From Streptococcus pseudoporcinus LQ 940-04 (lineage in GTDB: Bacteria; Bacillota; Bacilli; Lactobacillales; Streptococcaceae), in NCBI RefSeq assembly GCF_000188035.1, contig NZ_AEUY02000005.1:1178001-1242000 (forward strand): a stretch of 64,000 bases of DNA, in the 5' to 3' direction. How positions within the stretch are numbered: the first letter of the stretch is position 1; every line of letters starts with the position of its first letter. The notes under the pieces were generated by a model. It searched no databases and was not told the DNA's origin. It saw nothing but the letters and a program-made list of their open reading frames with translations. Below, piece by piece: positions 8,416 to 17,592 of the stretch. Both the position numbers and the translations under genes were made by a program.

Positions 8416-9431
8416 GCTCTACCTCCTTTTCTAACTAACCATAAAAATGCTGGGAAACCTAAGAAGCTAATAATAGCAGTAAGTGGCGTTTCAAAAGGAG
8501 GATTCATGGTCCGACAGATCAAATCCACAGCTAAGAGGAAGGTTGCACCTGCAAAAGCAATTAGGGGCAAACTTAGTTGGTAATTTTGAGGCAAGTAGTT
8601 TTTGATGAGATGTGGGATAATCAAACCAACAAAAGCGATATTTCCTGCGATAGCTACCGAAGCTGATGCTAAGAGTAATACCAGACCTAAAAAAATAATA
8701 GTGAGCTTAGTTGTTGATTGCCCAAGTGCTTTTGATTGCATTTGGCTTAGACTTAATACAGATAACTGGTAAGCTAAGACTTGAACCGTCATCAAAGAAA
8801 TAAGGATGATTGGTGCAATGTAGGCTAACATTTGCCAATTAGTTCCGACCAACCCTCCTGCTTGCCAACCGATAATGGCATTAGCTAAATGAAAATAATT
8901 AGTGATTGCTCGGCCTAGTGCTGACAAGAGAGTAGATACCATAGCGCCAGCCAGTATTAATCTTAATTGCTGGTAACCTTTTCCTACCCTATAAGAGAGG
9001 CTGAAGATAATGAGGCTAGCAAGGATGGATCCTAACAAACAGACTAAGATAATGATGGAGTAATGGAGATGGTGAAAGAATGCGTAAGCGATGACAAGTG
9101 CTAGTCCAGCTCCGCTATTAATCCCCAGTAAACCAGGATCAGCAATGGGATTACGAGTAAGAGCTTGCATTAAGGCTCCTGATATAGCCAAGGCTGCACC
9201 GACAAGTATGGCCGCAAAAATTCTTGGCAGCCTCATATCCCACAAGACAGCCACTTGTCTCTGATGAGAAGATTGATGGAGTAAAACTTGCATCAATTCT
9301 TGATGGGTCATTGATTTAGCTCCAAAACGCAAACTTAAATAAAGGATCCCCAAGAAAGTGAAACTGATAAGGGTAAAAAGGAGGAAAAAGTCTCTTTTTT
9401 GTTGAGACATGCGTGCATTTTTTAAGGCCAT
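8412..9431 (-). CDS. fhuB: Ferric hydroxamate ABC transporter permease FhuB
   Basis: 339 residues, FecCD/BtuC family, about ten membrane segments. GAALAISGALMQALTRNPIADPGLLGINSGAG lies near residue 80 and NIAFVGLIIPHLIKNY near residue 265. It is paralogous to FhuG and paired with it. It lies 14 nt after fhuD and overlaps fhuG by 4 nt. A short basic N-terminus (ALKNARMSQQKRD) precedes the first membrane segment. Confidence 0.9.
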   Translation of the reverse strand: MALKNARMSQQKRDFFLLFTLISFTFLGILYLSLRFGAKSMTHQELMQVLLHQSSHQRQVAVLWDMRLPRIFAAILVGAALAISGALMQALTRNPIADPGLLGINSGAGLALVIAYAFFHHLHYSIIILVCLLGSILASLIIFSLSYRVGKGYQQLRLILAGAMVSTLLSALGRAITNYFHLANAIIGWQAGGLVGTNWQMLAYIAPIILISLMTVQVLAYQLSVLSLSQMQSKALGQSTTKLTIIFLGLVLLLASASVAIAGNIAFVGLIIPHLIKNYLPQNYQLSLPLIAFAGATFLLAVDLICRTMNPPFETPLTAIISFLGFPAFLWLVRKGGRA

Positions 9432-9445
9432 TGCTCAATTTCCTT

Positions 9446-10375
9446 TTAGTTTTTGTTTTCAAGGATTGCTTTTTTGAGGGTTTCTAACTCATATTCTAGA
9501 GATAGAGGGTCAGTGAAGTAGAAGGTGTTAGCATTAACTTTAATAACATGTTTTGCTTTGACCGCAGGAAGATTTTTCCACATCTCACTCTCATAAAGAG
9601 CAGAACCCGTTTTTTTATCTTCAGCCGCTACTACGACATAATCTCCAATATAATCAGGTAAAACTTCTTGTGAGATGGATAGGTAACCTTTTGGAAAAAC
9701 ATCTTTTTCAACTTTAGCTGGTGCTTTATATCCGAAGGCCTGATGAATAATTTCACCACCCCGTCCCCAGTCTTTTCCGAAAAGGTAAACGTCTTTTTCA
9801 AACAGTCCCATCACGGTAAAGGTAGCTTCTTTACCTGTTACAGTTTTGACTTCTTTAGCCAGGCCTTTTGTTTTGTTAGTCCAATCTGTTAACCATTTAT
9901 CGGTTTCTTTACTTTTATTAAAAACTTTACCAAAATCTGAAAAGACTTGGAGATAATCATGTTTACGGTATTCCACTGAAATTAAAGGTGCAATTTGAGC
10001 CAGTTGATCCTGCTTTTCTTCATTTGATCCGACAATGATGAGATCAGGTTTTAAAGCAGTGATTGCTTCTAAATCGGTAGGAGAAACAACTTTAGCCCCC
10101 TTAATGTATTTTTTCAATACAGGATTTTTTTGATCGTAAGAAGTAACCCCGACAAGGTTAATATTTAACTTAGCTAAGTAACCTGTGTAAGTGGAAGCCA
10201 GACTCACGACTCGCTTAGGATTTTCAGGAACCTGACCTTTATAGGTAAAGCCAGAGATTTTTGGCATCTGTGAGATTTTTAGCTTATCTTGCTTAGCTTT
10301 TTCGGTTTGTGTTGAGCAAGCCACCATAATGAAGCAAGCAAGTAAGAGAGGTAAGAACCTAAAGATTTTTTTCAT
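9446..10375 (-). CDS. fhuD: Ferric hydroxamate-binding lipoprotein FhuD
   Basis: 309 residues. The lipoprotein signal peptide ends in the lipobox MVAC-S at about residues 17-21. The rest is a type III periplasmic-binding fold, with [16 protein letters not shown] near residue 54 and [13 protein letters not shown] near residue 110. It captures ferric siderophores (ferrichrome-type) outside the membrane and hands them to FhuBG. Second gene of the fhu operon. Confidence 0.9.
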   Translation of the reverse strand: MKKIFRFLPLLLACFIMVACSTQTEKAKQDKLKISQMPKISGFTYKGQVPENPKRVVSLASTYTGYLAKLNINLVGVTSYDQKNPVLKKYIKGAKVVSPTDLEAITALKPDLIIVGSNEEKQDQLAQIAPLISVEYRKHDYLQVFSDFGKVFNKSKETDKWLTDWTNKTKGLAKEVKTVTGKEATFTVMGLFEKDVYLFGKDWGRGGEIIHQAFGYKAPAKVEKDVFPKGYLSISQEVLPDYIGDYVVVAAEDKKTGSALYESEMWKNLPAVKAKHVIKVNANTFYFTDPLSLEYELETLKKAILENKN

Positions 10376-10400
10376 AAATACTATTCTCCTAGTACAAAAT

Positions 10401-11183
10401 TTATATGAGTTGATAGGTCAACATAATAGGACAGTGATGGATAGGATCTTCCACAATTTGAGCCTTGATAGCGAATATATTTTCAATAGTATTTGGTGTC
10501 ATTATTTCTGAAACGCTACCTTGGTTCATAATCTTTCCATCCTTCATAGCAATTAAATGGTCTGAATACCGTGCTGATAAATTTAAATCATGTAAAACCA
10601 TTATTATGGTTTTGTGTGACGTTATTTGTAGTTCTTTTAGTAAGTCTAAAACCTCTAACTGATGATTTAAATCTAAATAGGTAGTCGGTTCATCCAAAAA
10701 AATAGTATCGGTATCTTGGGCCAAGGCCATAGCAATCCAAACACGTTGTTTCTGGCCACCAGATAGAGCATCAACGCAGTGATCAGCCAAGTCTGTTAAT
10801 TTAGTCAGTGACAAGGCCCAGTTAATAATGCGATGGTCTTCTTGGCTAAGGTAACCCATATGATTGAGATGTGGGTAGCGACCATAGGACACAAGTTCAT
10901 AGACAGTTATACCTGGAGAAGCTTCTTGAGATTGAGGCAATAAGGCCAGTTTTTTAGCAACCTCTTTGGTTGGAAGCGAACGAATGTCTTGGCCGTCAAT
11001 CAAAACACTACCAGATGCATGAGGAAGAATCCTTGTAAGAGCTTTAAGCAAAGTTGATTTACCACAACCATTAGCACCAATAATCGTTGTCATTTTTTGA
11101 GTGATTAAGTTTAATGATAAGTCTTTGATAATTGTTTTATGATCACATTGAACACTTATATTTTTTGCTTGAATGGTTGACAT
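10401..11183 (-). CDS. fhuC: Ferric hydroxamate ABC transporter ATPase
   Basis: 260 residues. Walker [10 protein letters not shown] is near residue 37, the signature [10 protein letters not shown] near residue 140, and Walker [14 protein letters not shown] near residue 160. It energises FhuBG. In S. pyogenes this gene is called fhuA or ftsA; fhuC is the general name. First gene of the four-gene minus-strand operon. AAGGAGG lies a few bases before its ATG at 11183. Confidence 0.92.
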   Translation of the reverse strand: MSTIQAKNISVQCDHKTIIKDLSLNLITQKMTTIIGANGCGKSTLLKALTRILPHASGSVLIDGQDIRSLPTKEVAKKLALLPQSQEASPGITVYELVSYGRYPHLNHMGYLSQEDHRIINWALSLTKLTDLADHCVDALSGGQKQRVWIAMALAQDTDTIFLDEPTTYLDLNHQLEVLDLLKELQITSHKTIIMVLHDLNLSARYSDHLIAMKDGKIMNQGSVSEIMTPNTIENIFAIKAQIVEDPIHHCPIMLTYQLI

Positions 11184-11225
11184 CGTGACCTCCTTACTTT
11201 TGTTATTTTTGCCGAAAGCTCTCTC

Positions 11226-11253
11226 ATTATAGCATAGAAGAATGGCTTAACAA
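11226..11253 (-). promoter_or_regulatory. Promoter of the fhu operon
   Basis: On the minus strand TTGTTA (11253-11248), 16 nt spacer, then TATAAT (11231-11226) preceded by TGc. The start codon lies 43 nt downstream. No iron box was confidently seen. Confidence 0.65.
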
Positions 11254-11447
11254 AGGCTTTTTTAGAGGAAAACCTCTTTTTATTCTAAGAAATATAATTG
11301 TTTAGAATGATTAAAAATAGTAGTAATAACCATTCTAATTTACCAACATTTAAATGATATTACCTGAAAATAATACAAAGTTAAGAGGTTACTAATTACT
11401 ATTGTAGGATATCAGTTTAGCTTTGGAAAAAGCTTTGATAATGAAAG

Positions 11448-11610
11448 ACGAGTCTGGGACAAAAGTCTAAGCTCAAATATAAAAAGCGAACAAGACAGTA
11501 TTCTGAGTATCAGAAAATGAGTTTTGTTCGCTTTTTGGGTTTCATTTATCAATTGGAAAAATTAATGGCAGGGAATCTCAAAAATTAATATATTTTTGTC
11601 CCAGACTCGT
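11448..11610. repeat. Palindromic intergenic repeat, copy 2 (inverted)
   Basis: 163 bp with perfect 17 bp outer arms ACGAGTCTGGGACAAAA (11448-11464) and TTTTGTCCCAGACTCGT (11594-11610). The central hairpin arms are at 11481-11493 and 11524-11536. Its reverse complement matches copy 1 at 7250-7415 over nearly its whole length. It lies 5 nt after the end of murE, where the central hairpin can serve as terminator. Confidence 0.9.
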
Positions 11611-11615
11611 TAATG

Positions 11616-13073
11616 TTAGTTTGAAGTTTCCATAAATGCTTTGGCAATTGTATAATCACCAGCATAGTCTCTTTTTTTGCCATTAATAATTTGATAGGCA
11701 TCAGCGCCTTTACCAGCGATGATAAGAGCGTCCCCTTCTTTCTGACATAATTGTAATCCCAGTTTGATAGCCTGTTCTCGGTCTACTTCAATAGTGAGTT
11801 GGCGAGAAACATAGCTGGCAATTTCTTCTGAAATAGTTTGAGGATCTTCAAAGTTCGGATCATCAGCTGTTAAAATAACTGATAAGTTCGGATGATTATT
11901 AATCACTTTGGCAAAATCGGCCCGTCGACTTTCCCCTTTATTACCAGTAGAACCAATTATTAAGATAATCTGTCCTTTTTGATGTTCTTCAACCACAGAA
12001 ACAAGTTTTTCTAAGCTATCTCCATTGTGGGCATAGTCAACAAAAACTTTTGCACCACAGGGGTGGCTGAGAACTTCCATCCTGCCAGGAACAGTTGTTT
12101 CTGCGATTCCCTTTCGAATATCATCAGAGCTTGCTCCTAAACGCAAACAGGCTAAACCAGCAGCAAGAGCATTATCCTGATTAAATCGTCCAATTAAGAG
12201 TGTCTTATAGCTACCTGCTAGTTTACCAGTAACCTTAAAGGTAAAAGCCTGGCTATCAAGAATATGATTGTCAGATGCCTGACCATAAAAGTCATGTTCC
12301 TGATTCTTTACCTGCTCCTTTAGTATTTTAAAATAATCCATATCACTATTAATGATAACAGCACGGCTATTTTCCATCAAAAGACGCTTATGGTAAAAAT
12401 AGTCTTCAAAAGTAGGGTGTTCAATTGGTCCAATATGATCGGGACTGATATTTAGGAAAACCCCAACATCAAAAGTTAGCCCATAAACGCGACCAACTAG
12501 GTAGGCCTGACTAGAAACTTCCATAATCAAATGGGTCATGCCATTAGAGACACATTCAGCCATCATTTTAAAGAGATCTAAGCTTTCGGGTGTTGTTAAT
12601 TGTGATTTGAAAAAAGTCTGCCCATCCAATGTAGTATTCATTGTGGATAGCATAGCTGTCTTATGAGATTGTTTTAAAATATGGTAGGCAAAATAAGCTG
12701 AAGTTGTCTTACCTTTTGTCCCTGTAAATGCTAGTAGTTTAAGGTTATCTTGTGGATTATCATAAAAAGCCATTGCAATAATAGACATGGCATGTTTGAT
12801 GTCATTAACAATAATGGCTGGAATATCGACTTCATAGTCAACTTCAGAAATATAAGCAGGCAAACCTTGCTCTAGTGCTGATTGTAGGTATTCCGCCTTA
12901 AAATTAGCTCCCTTTACAAAAAATAAGGTCTGATCATCAACGTCACGACTATCATAACTGAGCTTTGCGAAGTTTAAACCAGTGTAGTGATAGTAATAGC
13001 TGTCGTCTGCAATGACTTCACGAAAGTTTTTGTCAGCCTTTAATAAATCAATAATTGTTTCAATTCTTATCAT
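11616..13073 (-). CDS. murE: UDP-MurNAc-L-Ala-D-Glu:L-lysine ligase
   Basis: 485 residues, Mur ligase family. The ATP-binding motif [11 protein letters not shown] lies near residue 115, and the central-domain motifs TTPESLD and VSSQAY follow. The substrate-selecting motif DDPN in [10 protein letters not shown] near residue 410 differs from the DNPR of diaminopimelate enzymes, so lysine is expected, as in streptococcal peptidoglycan. It acts in the cytoplasm. It is divergent from the lipid II flippase gene ytgP, both being cell-wall genes. Confidence 0.93.
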   Translation of the reverse strand: MIRIETIIDLLKADKNFREVIADDSYYYHYTGLNFAKLSYDSRDVDDQTLFFVKGANFKAEYLQSALEQGLPAYISEVDYEVDIPAIIVNDIKHAMSIIAMAFYDNPQDNLKLLAFTGTKGKTTSAYFAYHILKQSHKTAMLSTMNTTLDGQTFFKSQLTTPESLDLFKMMAECVSNGMTHLIMEVSSQAYLVGRVYGLTFDVGVFLNISPDHIGPIEHPTFEDYFYHKRLLMENSRAVIINSDMDYFKILKEQVKNQEHDFYGQASDNHILDSQAFTFKVTGKLAGSYKTLLIGRFNQDNALAAGLACLRLGASSDDIRKGIAETTVPGRMEVLSHPCGAKVFVDYAHNGDSLEKLVSVVEEHQKGQIILIIGSTGNKGESRRADFAKVINNHPNLSVILTADDPNFEDPQTISEEIASYVSRQLTIEVDREQAIKLGLQLCQKEGDALIIAGKGADAYQIINGKKRDYAGDYTIAKAFMETSN

Positions 13074-13102
13074 AATTCTTATTTTATCTTTTATGTTTCA
13101 GA

Positions 13103-13131
13103 TTTACAAGTAACTAGCAAAAGTTTATAAT
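13103..13131 (+). promoter_or_regulatory. Promoter for ytgP
   Basis: TTTACA (13103-13108), 17 nt spacer, TATAAT (13126-13131). The murE promoter must lie in the same 86 nt gap on the other strand (a candidate TATAAT reads 13143-13138). Confidence 0.75.
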
Positions 13132-13159
13132 ATATCTATTATATGAAGAAAGACTAGTT

Positions 13160-14794
13160 ATGGATAAAAAGAAAAAGAATCTGACACAAGAAGAATTAAT
13201 GTTGCAGGGGACAGTTTGGTCCACAGCGAGCAACTTTATCAGCCGCTTACTTGGCGTCATTTACATTATTCCCTGGTTAATTTGGATGGGTCAACATGCT
13301 ACTCAGGCCAATGCACTTTTTAATATGGGCTATAATGTATATGCCTATTTTTTATTGATCTCAACAACGGGCTTGAATGTTGCTATTGCAAAACAAGTTG
13401 CTAAGTATAATTCTCTTAATCAAAAAGAGCATAGTTACCAACTAATCAGAACAACCTTGAAATTAATGGTTATTCTTGGTCTGATTTTTTCGGTTACGAT
13501 GTATCTCACGTCACCTTTCTTTTCGACCTTATCAGGGTCGGACGGTCAGTTGATTCCGGTTATGCACAGCCTCTCTCTAGCTGTCTTTATATTCCCAGTC
13601 ATGAGTGTTATCCGTGGTATTTTTCAAGGCCACAATAACATAAAACCCTATGCTCTTAGTCAAATAGCAGAGCAGATTATCAGGGTTATTTGGATGCTAA
13701 CAGCTACTTTTATGATTATGAAGATAGGGTCTGGAGACTACTTGCACGCAGTAACTCAATCAACCTTAGCTGCTTTTATTGGAATGATTGCAAGTATGGC
13801 TGTCCTAGTTTTCTACTTAGCCAAAGAGGGGCTCTTAAAGGCTATTTTTGCCAAACCTAAGCAAGATGTTCCTATCGATGCTAAGGGATTGTTACTAGAG
13901 ACCTTGAAAGAGTCAATACCTTTTATTGTGATAGGGAGTGCTATCCAAGCTTTTCAACTGATTGACCAGTGGACCTACTCCAATACAATGCTCCTTTTTA
14001 CCCATTACACTAAGGAACAACTTTTAATCCAATTTGGTTATTTTAATGCTAACCCCGCTAAAATCACCATGATTTTGATTGCTGTAGCAGCTTCCATTGG
14101 TGGTGTTGGGATTGCACTTTTGACAGAGAACCATATCAAAAAAGATAGTCGAGCGTCGGCTAAATTGATTATAAACAATGTGGTTATGCTAATGATATTT
14201 CTTTTACCGGCTCTACTAGGTGCTATTATCTTAGCACGCCCCCTCTATTCAGTTTTTTATGGTTTTAGTGACGTGGAGGCAATTAACTTGTTTAGGGCTG
14301 TTCTTTTTCAAACCATTCTGTTAGCTCTTTATACCTTATTAGCTCCAATGTTGCAAGCTTTATTTGAGAATCGTAAAGCCCTCTATTATTTTGCTTATGG
14401 TATTTTGACTAAACTTGTTTTACAAGTCCCATTAATTTATTTTTTCCATGCCTATGGTCCAATCCTTGCTACTTCACTGGGCTTATTGGTTCCTGTTTAC
14501 CTGATGTATAAACGTCTTCATCAGGTCACTAAATTTAATCGAAAATTACTACTTAAACAGCTGACTTTAATCACTATACTAACCGCTATTATGGGAATTG
14601 TGGTAGCCTTTGCTAATTGGATTTTGGGATTTCTTTTTGTTCCAACTGGACGGCTATCTAGTCTCTTTTATCTCTTGATTATTGGTTTAATTGGGATTAT
14701 TGTATATGGCTATTTAACCCTTGCGACACATCAATTAGATAAGCTAATTGGTCATAAGGCTGAAAAACTTAGAGCTAGGTTAAAAATGCCCTGA
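13160..14794 (+). CDS. ytgP: Lipid II flippase YtgP/MurJ-type (MOP superfamily)
   Basis: 544 residues, about 14 membrane segments, polysaccharide-synthesis/MVF family. Family hallmarks include GTVWSTASNFISRLLGVIY near residue 17 and VIRGIFQGHNNIKP near residue 155. The S. pyogenes homologue YtgP (Spy_0390) has been shown to replace E. coli MurJ, so it should flip lipid II to the outer face. A basic N-terminus (MDKKKKN) precedes the first segment. It is divergent from murE. Confidence 0.9.
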   Translation: MDKKKKNLTQEELMLQGTVWSTASNFISRLLGVIYIIPWLIWMGQHATQANALFNMGYNVYAYFLLISTTGLNVAIAKQVAKYNSLNQKEHSYQLIRTTLKLMVILGLIFSVTMYLTSPFFSTLSGSDGQLIPVMHSLSLAVFIFPVMSVIRGIFQGHNNIKPYALSQIAEQIIRVIWMLTATFMIMKIGSGDYLHAVTQSTLAAFIGMIASMAVLVFYLAKEGLLKAIFAKPKQDVPIDAKGLLLETLKESIPFIVIGSAIQAFQLIDQWTYSNTMLLFTHYTKEQLLIQFGYFNANPAKITMILIAVAASIGGVGIALLTENHIKKDSRASAKLIINNVVMLMIFLLPALLGAIILARPLYSVFYGFSDVEAINLFRAVLFQTILLALYTLLAPMLQALFENRKALYYFAYGILTKLVLQVPLIYFFHAYGPILATSLGLLVPVYLMYKRLHQVTKFNRKLLLKQLTLITILTAIMGIVVAFANWILGFLFVPTGRLSSLFYLLIIGLIGIIVYGYLTLATHQLDKLIGHKAEKLRARLKMP

Positions 14795-14810
14795 GACTAC
14801 AAAATGTAAA

Positions 14811-14855
14811 GGACAGGCTAGTGCTTTAGAGCGACTCCTAGCTGTTCTTTTTTTA
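14811..14855 (+). terminator. Terminator after ytgP
   Basis: GGACA-GGCTAG (14811-14821) pairs with CTAGC-TGTTC (14838-14847) with one bulged G and one G-U, followed by seven T. Confidence 0.75.
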
Positions 14856-14976
14856 TTTTCCTGAAGAATGTATCTTTGCAGCTATGCTCCAAATGAAGCG
14901 TCTTTAAAAAAAGCTGATTTTATTTTTTTAAGAATGCCTTAAATATGAAAAATTTCCAGCAAAGACTAATGATTTT

Positions 14977-14985
14977 TGGTATAAT
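14977..14985 (+). promoter_or_regulatory. Extended -10 promoter for upp
   Basis: TG-g-TATAAT at 14977-14985; no -35 at the right distance. Confidence 0.6.
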
Positions 14986-15023
14986 GTGGAAGGTAAAAAA
15001 ATTTTAGAAGGAAGTATGTTATC

Positions 15024-15653
15024 ATGGGAAAATGTCAAGTTATTTCACATCCACTTATTCAGCATAAACTATCAATTTTACGTAGAGAAGACACATCAAC
15101 AAAGAATTTTCGGGAATTAGTCAATGAGATTGCGATGTTGATGGGTTATGAAGTATCACGTGATCTTCCGCTTGAGGATGTAGAAATTCAAACACCAGTG
15201 GCAAAGACAGTACAAAAGCAACTCACAGGGAAAAAACTGGCTATTGTCCCAATTCTCAGAGCTGGTATCGGAATGGTTGATGGCTTCTTAAGTTTAGTTC
15301 CAGCTGCAAAGGTTGGCCATATCGGAATGTACCGCGATGAAGAAACGTTTGAACCTGTTGAATACCTTGTTAAACTTCCTGAAGATATCGACCAACGCCA
15401 AATCTTCGTTGTAGATCCAATGCTTGCGACAGGAGGGTCAGCTATTTTAGCAGTGGATTCCTTGAAAAAGCGTGGTGCAGCTAATATTAAGTTTGTCTGC
15501 CTTGTAGCAGCACCAGAAGGTGTGAAAAAATTACAAGAAGCTCATCCAGATGTGGACATTTATACTGCAGCCTTGGACGAAAGATTAAATGAGCACGGCT
15601 ACATTGTGCCAGGACTTGGTGACGCTGGAGATAGATTGTTTGGTACAAAATAA
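15024..15653 (+). CDS. upp: Uracil phosphoribosyltransferase
   Basis: 209 residues, full length. The PRPP-binding loop [10 protein letters not shown] lies near residue 131 and [13 protein letters not shown] near residue 75; the uracil-binding C-terminus is [18 protein letters not shown]. It converts uracil and PRPP to UMP in pyrimidine salvage. AGAAGGAAG lies upstream of the ATG. Single-gene unit before clpP, an order shared by many streptococci. Confidence 0.96.
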   Translation: MGKCQVISHPLIQHKLSILRREDTSTKNFRELVNEIAMLMGYEVSRDLPLEDVEIQTPVAKTVQKQLTGKKLAIVPILRAGIGMVDGFLSLVPAAKVGHIGMYRDEETFEPVEYLVKLPEDIDQRQIFVVDPMLATGGSAILAVDSLKKRGAANIKFVCLVAAPEGVKKLQEAHPDVDIYTAALDERLNEHGYIVPGLGDAGDRLFGTK

Positions 15654-15714
15654 AAGTTTCAAGTGCTCTGACCTCAATACCTGCTTAAGGTTAATTTTCT
15701 AATAGGATAGAAGG

Positions 15715-15742
15715 CTTTCTAGTAAGGACTGGAAAGTTTTTT
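15715..15742 (+). terminator. Terminator after upp
   Basis: CTTTCTAGT (15715-15723) pairs with ACTGGAAAG (15728-15736, one G-U) around AAGG, followed by six T. It ends just before the clpP control region. Confidence 0.75.
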
Positions 15743-15759
15743 CAAAAAGAAAGTTATTA

Positions 15760-15776
15760 TTTGACCTAATTTGACC
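15760..15776. promoter_or_regulatory. CtsR operator of clpP
   Basis: The reverse strand reads GGTCAAATTAGGTCAAA, an exact match to the CtsR heptad repeat GGTCAAA-NAN-GGTCAAA as generally written (RGTCAAANANRGTCAAA). It covers the -35 and part of the spacer of the clpP promoter, so bound CtsR would block polymerase until heat or protein stress. Confidence 0.92.
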
Positions 15777-15789
15777 AATAGATTATAAT
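15761..15789 (+). promoter_or_regulatory. Promoter for clpP
   Basis: TTGACC (15761-15766), 17 nt spacer, TATAAT (15784-15789). The -35 is embedded in the CtsR operator. Confidence 0.85.
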
Positions 15790-15863
15790 GAGGACAGTTA
15801 TTAAAAGATAAATCTATTGAGACTTATATATTAATAGATATTTTATTTAGATTGGAGAATATT

Positions 15864-16454
15864 ATGATTCCTGTAGTTATTGAACAAACAAGTCGCGGAG
15901 AACGTTCTTATGATATCTATTCACGTCTCCTAAAAGATCGTATTATTATGCTAACTGGACCAGTTGAAGATAATATGGCAAATTCTATTATTGCACAGTT
16001 ACTATTTTTGGACGCGCAAGATAATACTAAAGATATTTACCTCTATGTAAATACACCCGGAGGATCGGTTTCAGCTGGGTTAGCAATTGTTGATACGATG
16101 AACTTTATTAAATCAGATGTTCAAACGATTGTTATGGGGATGGCTGCCTCAATGGGAACGATCATTGCATCATCAGGTGCCAAAGGTAAACGATTCATGC
16201 TACCAAATGCTGAATACTTAATTCATCAACCGATGGGGGGCGCTGGTAGTGGTACGCAACAAACAGATATGGCAATTGTTGCTGAACAATTGTTAAAAAC
16301 ACGGAAACGCCTTGAAAAAATCCTTGCTGATAATTCTGGTAAGACTATTAAACAAATTCACAAAGATGCAGAACGTGACTACTGGATGGATGCCAAAGAA
16401 ACATTGGAATATGGCTTCATTGATGAAATCATGGAAAATAATGAATTAAAATAA
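15864..16454 (+). CDS. clpP: ATP-dependent Clp protease proteolytic subunit
   Basis: 196 residues from ATG 15864; GGAG at 15854-15857 is 6 nt upstream, and an upstream in-frame TTG at 15852 overlaps that ribosome site and is not used. The catalytic triad is visible: Ser96 in GMAASMG, His121 in LIHQPMGG and Asp172 in ERDYWM. It forms the tetradecameric protease barrel that works with ClpX, ClpC and ClpE. It is controlled by CtsR, as the operator shows, and followed by a very strong terminator. Confidence 0.97.
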   Translation: MIPVVIEQTSRGERSYDIYSRLLKDRIIMLTGPVEDNMANSIIAQLLFLDAQDNTKDIYLYVNTPGGSVSAGLAIVDTMNFIKSDVQTIVMGMAASMGTIIASSGAKGKRFMLPNAEYLIHQPMGGAGSGTQQTDMAIVAEQLLKTRKRLEKILADNSGKTIKQIHKDAERDYWMDAKETLEYGFIDEIMENNELK

Positions 16455-16457
16455 ACC

Positions 16458-16496
16458 AATAAAAGGACCGAATTAAGTATTTTCGGTTCTTTTATT
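16458..16496 (+). terminator. Strong terminator after clpP
   Basis: A 15 bp stem: AATAAAAGGACCGAA (16458-16472) with TTCGGTTCTTTTATT (16482-16496), one G-U pair. The T-rich right arm gives the release tract. The 247 nt from here to ylbF hold only the ylbF promoter and no credible gene. Confidence 0.85.
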
Positions 16497-16728
16497 AAGG
16501 TAAAGTGATTTTTGCTAGCAATCAATAAGTGTTCCTATTATTCTCTTATCTAGCATATAAACGAGTTGAAGCCTAAGTTCTAATTACTAGGCTAGTTCTA
16601 TTTAGATTATGGTGGATAAAGTGTAGGGAGAGAAGCTATTATGAAAAGATAAAGTCTTTTTTTAACATATCATTGTGTAAGTTGATGATGATTTTAGTTC
16701 AGAAAAACATGGTATTAGCGCTGGTTTA

Positions 16729-16737
16729 TGATATAAT
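16729..16737 (+). promoter_or_regulatory. Extended -10 promoter for ylbF (leaderless start expected)
   Basis: TG-a-TATAAT at 16729-16737. Only 6 nt separate the -10 from ATG 16744, so the transcription start should fall on the start codon. No ribosome-binding site precedes the ATG. Confidence 0.65.
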
Positions 16738-16743
16738 CATCTT

Positions 16744-17220
16744 ATGTTAGTCATTAACGAAGATCTCTTTGCTATTGAAGATGCTATTGATTATTTAATA
16801 GAAGATATTAAGAAAACAGAGGAATTTAAAACTTATCTAAAGGTCTATAATGAGTTTGAACAAGACCAGCAACTGCAATACGACATTGAACAGTTTCAGA
16901 GGTCACTGACTGCTTTATCGGATCAAAAAGACTACTTAAGGTATCGTCCTGATAGTAAATCCCTCAATAAGGAAATCCTACGTCAAAAGAGAGAGCTTGA
17001 TTTACACCCTAAAGTGGTTGCATTGCGAATTGCAGAGGTTGATTTACAAACGATTTTAGCAGAGATTGCAGAAAGTATCGCTGAAACTGTGTCTTCGACT
17101 ATCTTTATTGATACAGGGTTACCATTAGCTGAACGACGAGAAAGAATTACAAAAGGAATTTATCGAAATATAAAAGAAGGAAATAGCGCATGTTTGAAAG
17201 ACAAAATAGAGTTGGAGTAG
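16744..17220 (+). CDS. ylbF: YlbF/YmcA family RNA-processing regulator
   Basis: 158 residues, mostly helical, with the Com_YlbF family pattern. In B. subtilis YlbF (RicF) joins YmcA and YaaT/RicT in a complex that directs RNase Y cleavage of certain mRNAs. A RicT homologue lies in this window at 24435-25235; a YmcA homologue does not. The start [18 protein letters not shown] aligns with family starts that I remember. There is no ribosome site and the promoter sits directly on the ATG. The last 31 nt overlap ylbG in another frame. Confidence 0.82.
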   Translation: MLVINEDLFAIEDAIDYLIEDIKKTEEFKTYLKVYNEFEQDQQLQYDIEQFQRSLTALSDQKDYLRYRPDSKSLNKEILRQKRELDLHPKVVALRIAEVDLQTILAEIAESIAETVSSTIFIDTGLPLAERRERITKGIYRNIKEGNSACLKDKIELE

Positions 17221-17438
17221 TCGTCTACCTTTATTACAACCGTGATGCACGTAAGATTCAAAAATTTGGTGATTTCCATTACCATTCAAGGAAGTCACGC
17301 TATATTATTCTATATGTTAATAAGGAAGAACTTGCTGACAAAGTTAAAGATATTAGCAAATTGAAATTTGTTAAAGAAGTAAAAATGTCTGAGCTGGATT
17401 CTATTGATCGTGATTTCGTTGGAAATCTGTACCGTTAA
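17190..17438 (+). CDS. ylbG: UPF0298/DUF2129 family protein YlbG
   Basis: 82 residues, a small basic cytoplasmic protein of the YlbG family, typically found beside ylbF. AAGAAGGAAATAG stands about 6 nt before ATG 17190, inside the end of ylbF, giving a 31 nt overlap and likely coupled translation. Function unknown. A terminator follows. Confidence 0.85.
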   Translation: MFERQNRVGVVVYLYYNRDARKIQKFGDFHYHSRKSRYIILYVNKEELADKVKDISKLKFVKEVKMSELDSIDRDFVGNLYR

Positions 17439-17473
17439 GACAATTTAATAAAGAGCACAAGACTCTCAAAGAG

Positions 17474-17500
17474 GCTAGGAAATGACTTCCTAGCTTTTTT
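17474..17500 (+). terminator. Terminator after ylbFG
   Basis: GCTAGGAA (17474-17481) pairs perfectly with TTCCTAGC (17487-17494) around a 5 nt loop, followed by six T. Confidence 0.9.
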
Positions 17501-17524
17501 CAGATTAAAAACTAGTTTAAACTA

Positions 17525-17553
17525 TTGACAATTTTCTGATAATTCTGTATTCT
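17525..17553 (+). promoter_or_regulatory. Promoter of the liv operon
   Basis: Consensus TTGACA (17525-17530), 17 nt spacer, TATTCT (17548-17553). The CodY-like box fills most of the spacer. Confidence 0.8.
17530..17544. promoter_or_regulatory. CodY-like box in livJ promoter
   Basis: AATTTTCTGATAATT matches the CodY consensus AATTTTCWGAAAATT at 14 of 15 positions. Lying between -35 and -10, it should let CodY repress branched-chain amino acid uptake when these amino acids and GTP are plentiful. Confidence 0.85.
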
Positions 17554-17592
17554 TAGATACATATTACTTTAGACTAGATGAGGAAATGATTT

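Larger units (their letters stand above)
11184..11615. other. Intergenic region between fhu operon and murE
   Basis: 432 nt without a gene. It holds the fhu promoter (minus strand), a small hairpin AGAGG-AAAA-CCTCT at 11264-11277, an AT-rich stretch with nothing recognisable (11281-11447), and the second palindromic repeat (11448-11610). Confidence 0.7.

Noticed and set aside
15852..15863. Upstream TTG as clpP start
   Set aside because: It overlaps the GGAG ribosome site that serves ATG 15864, and ClpP proteins begin with MIPVV.
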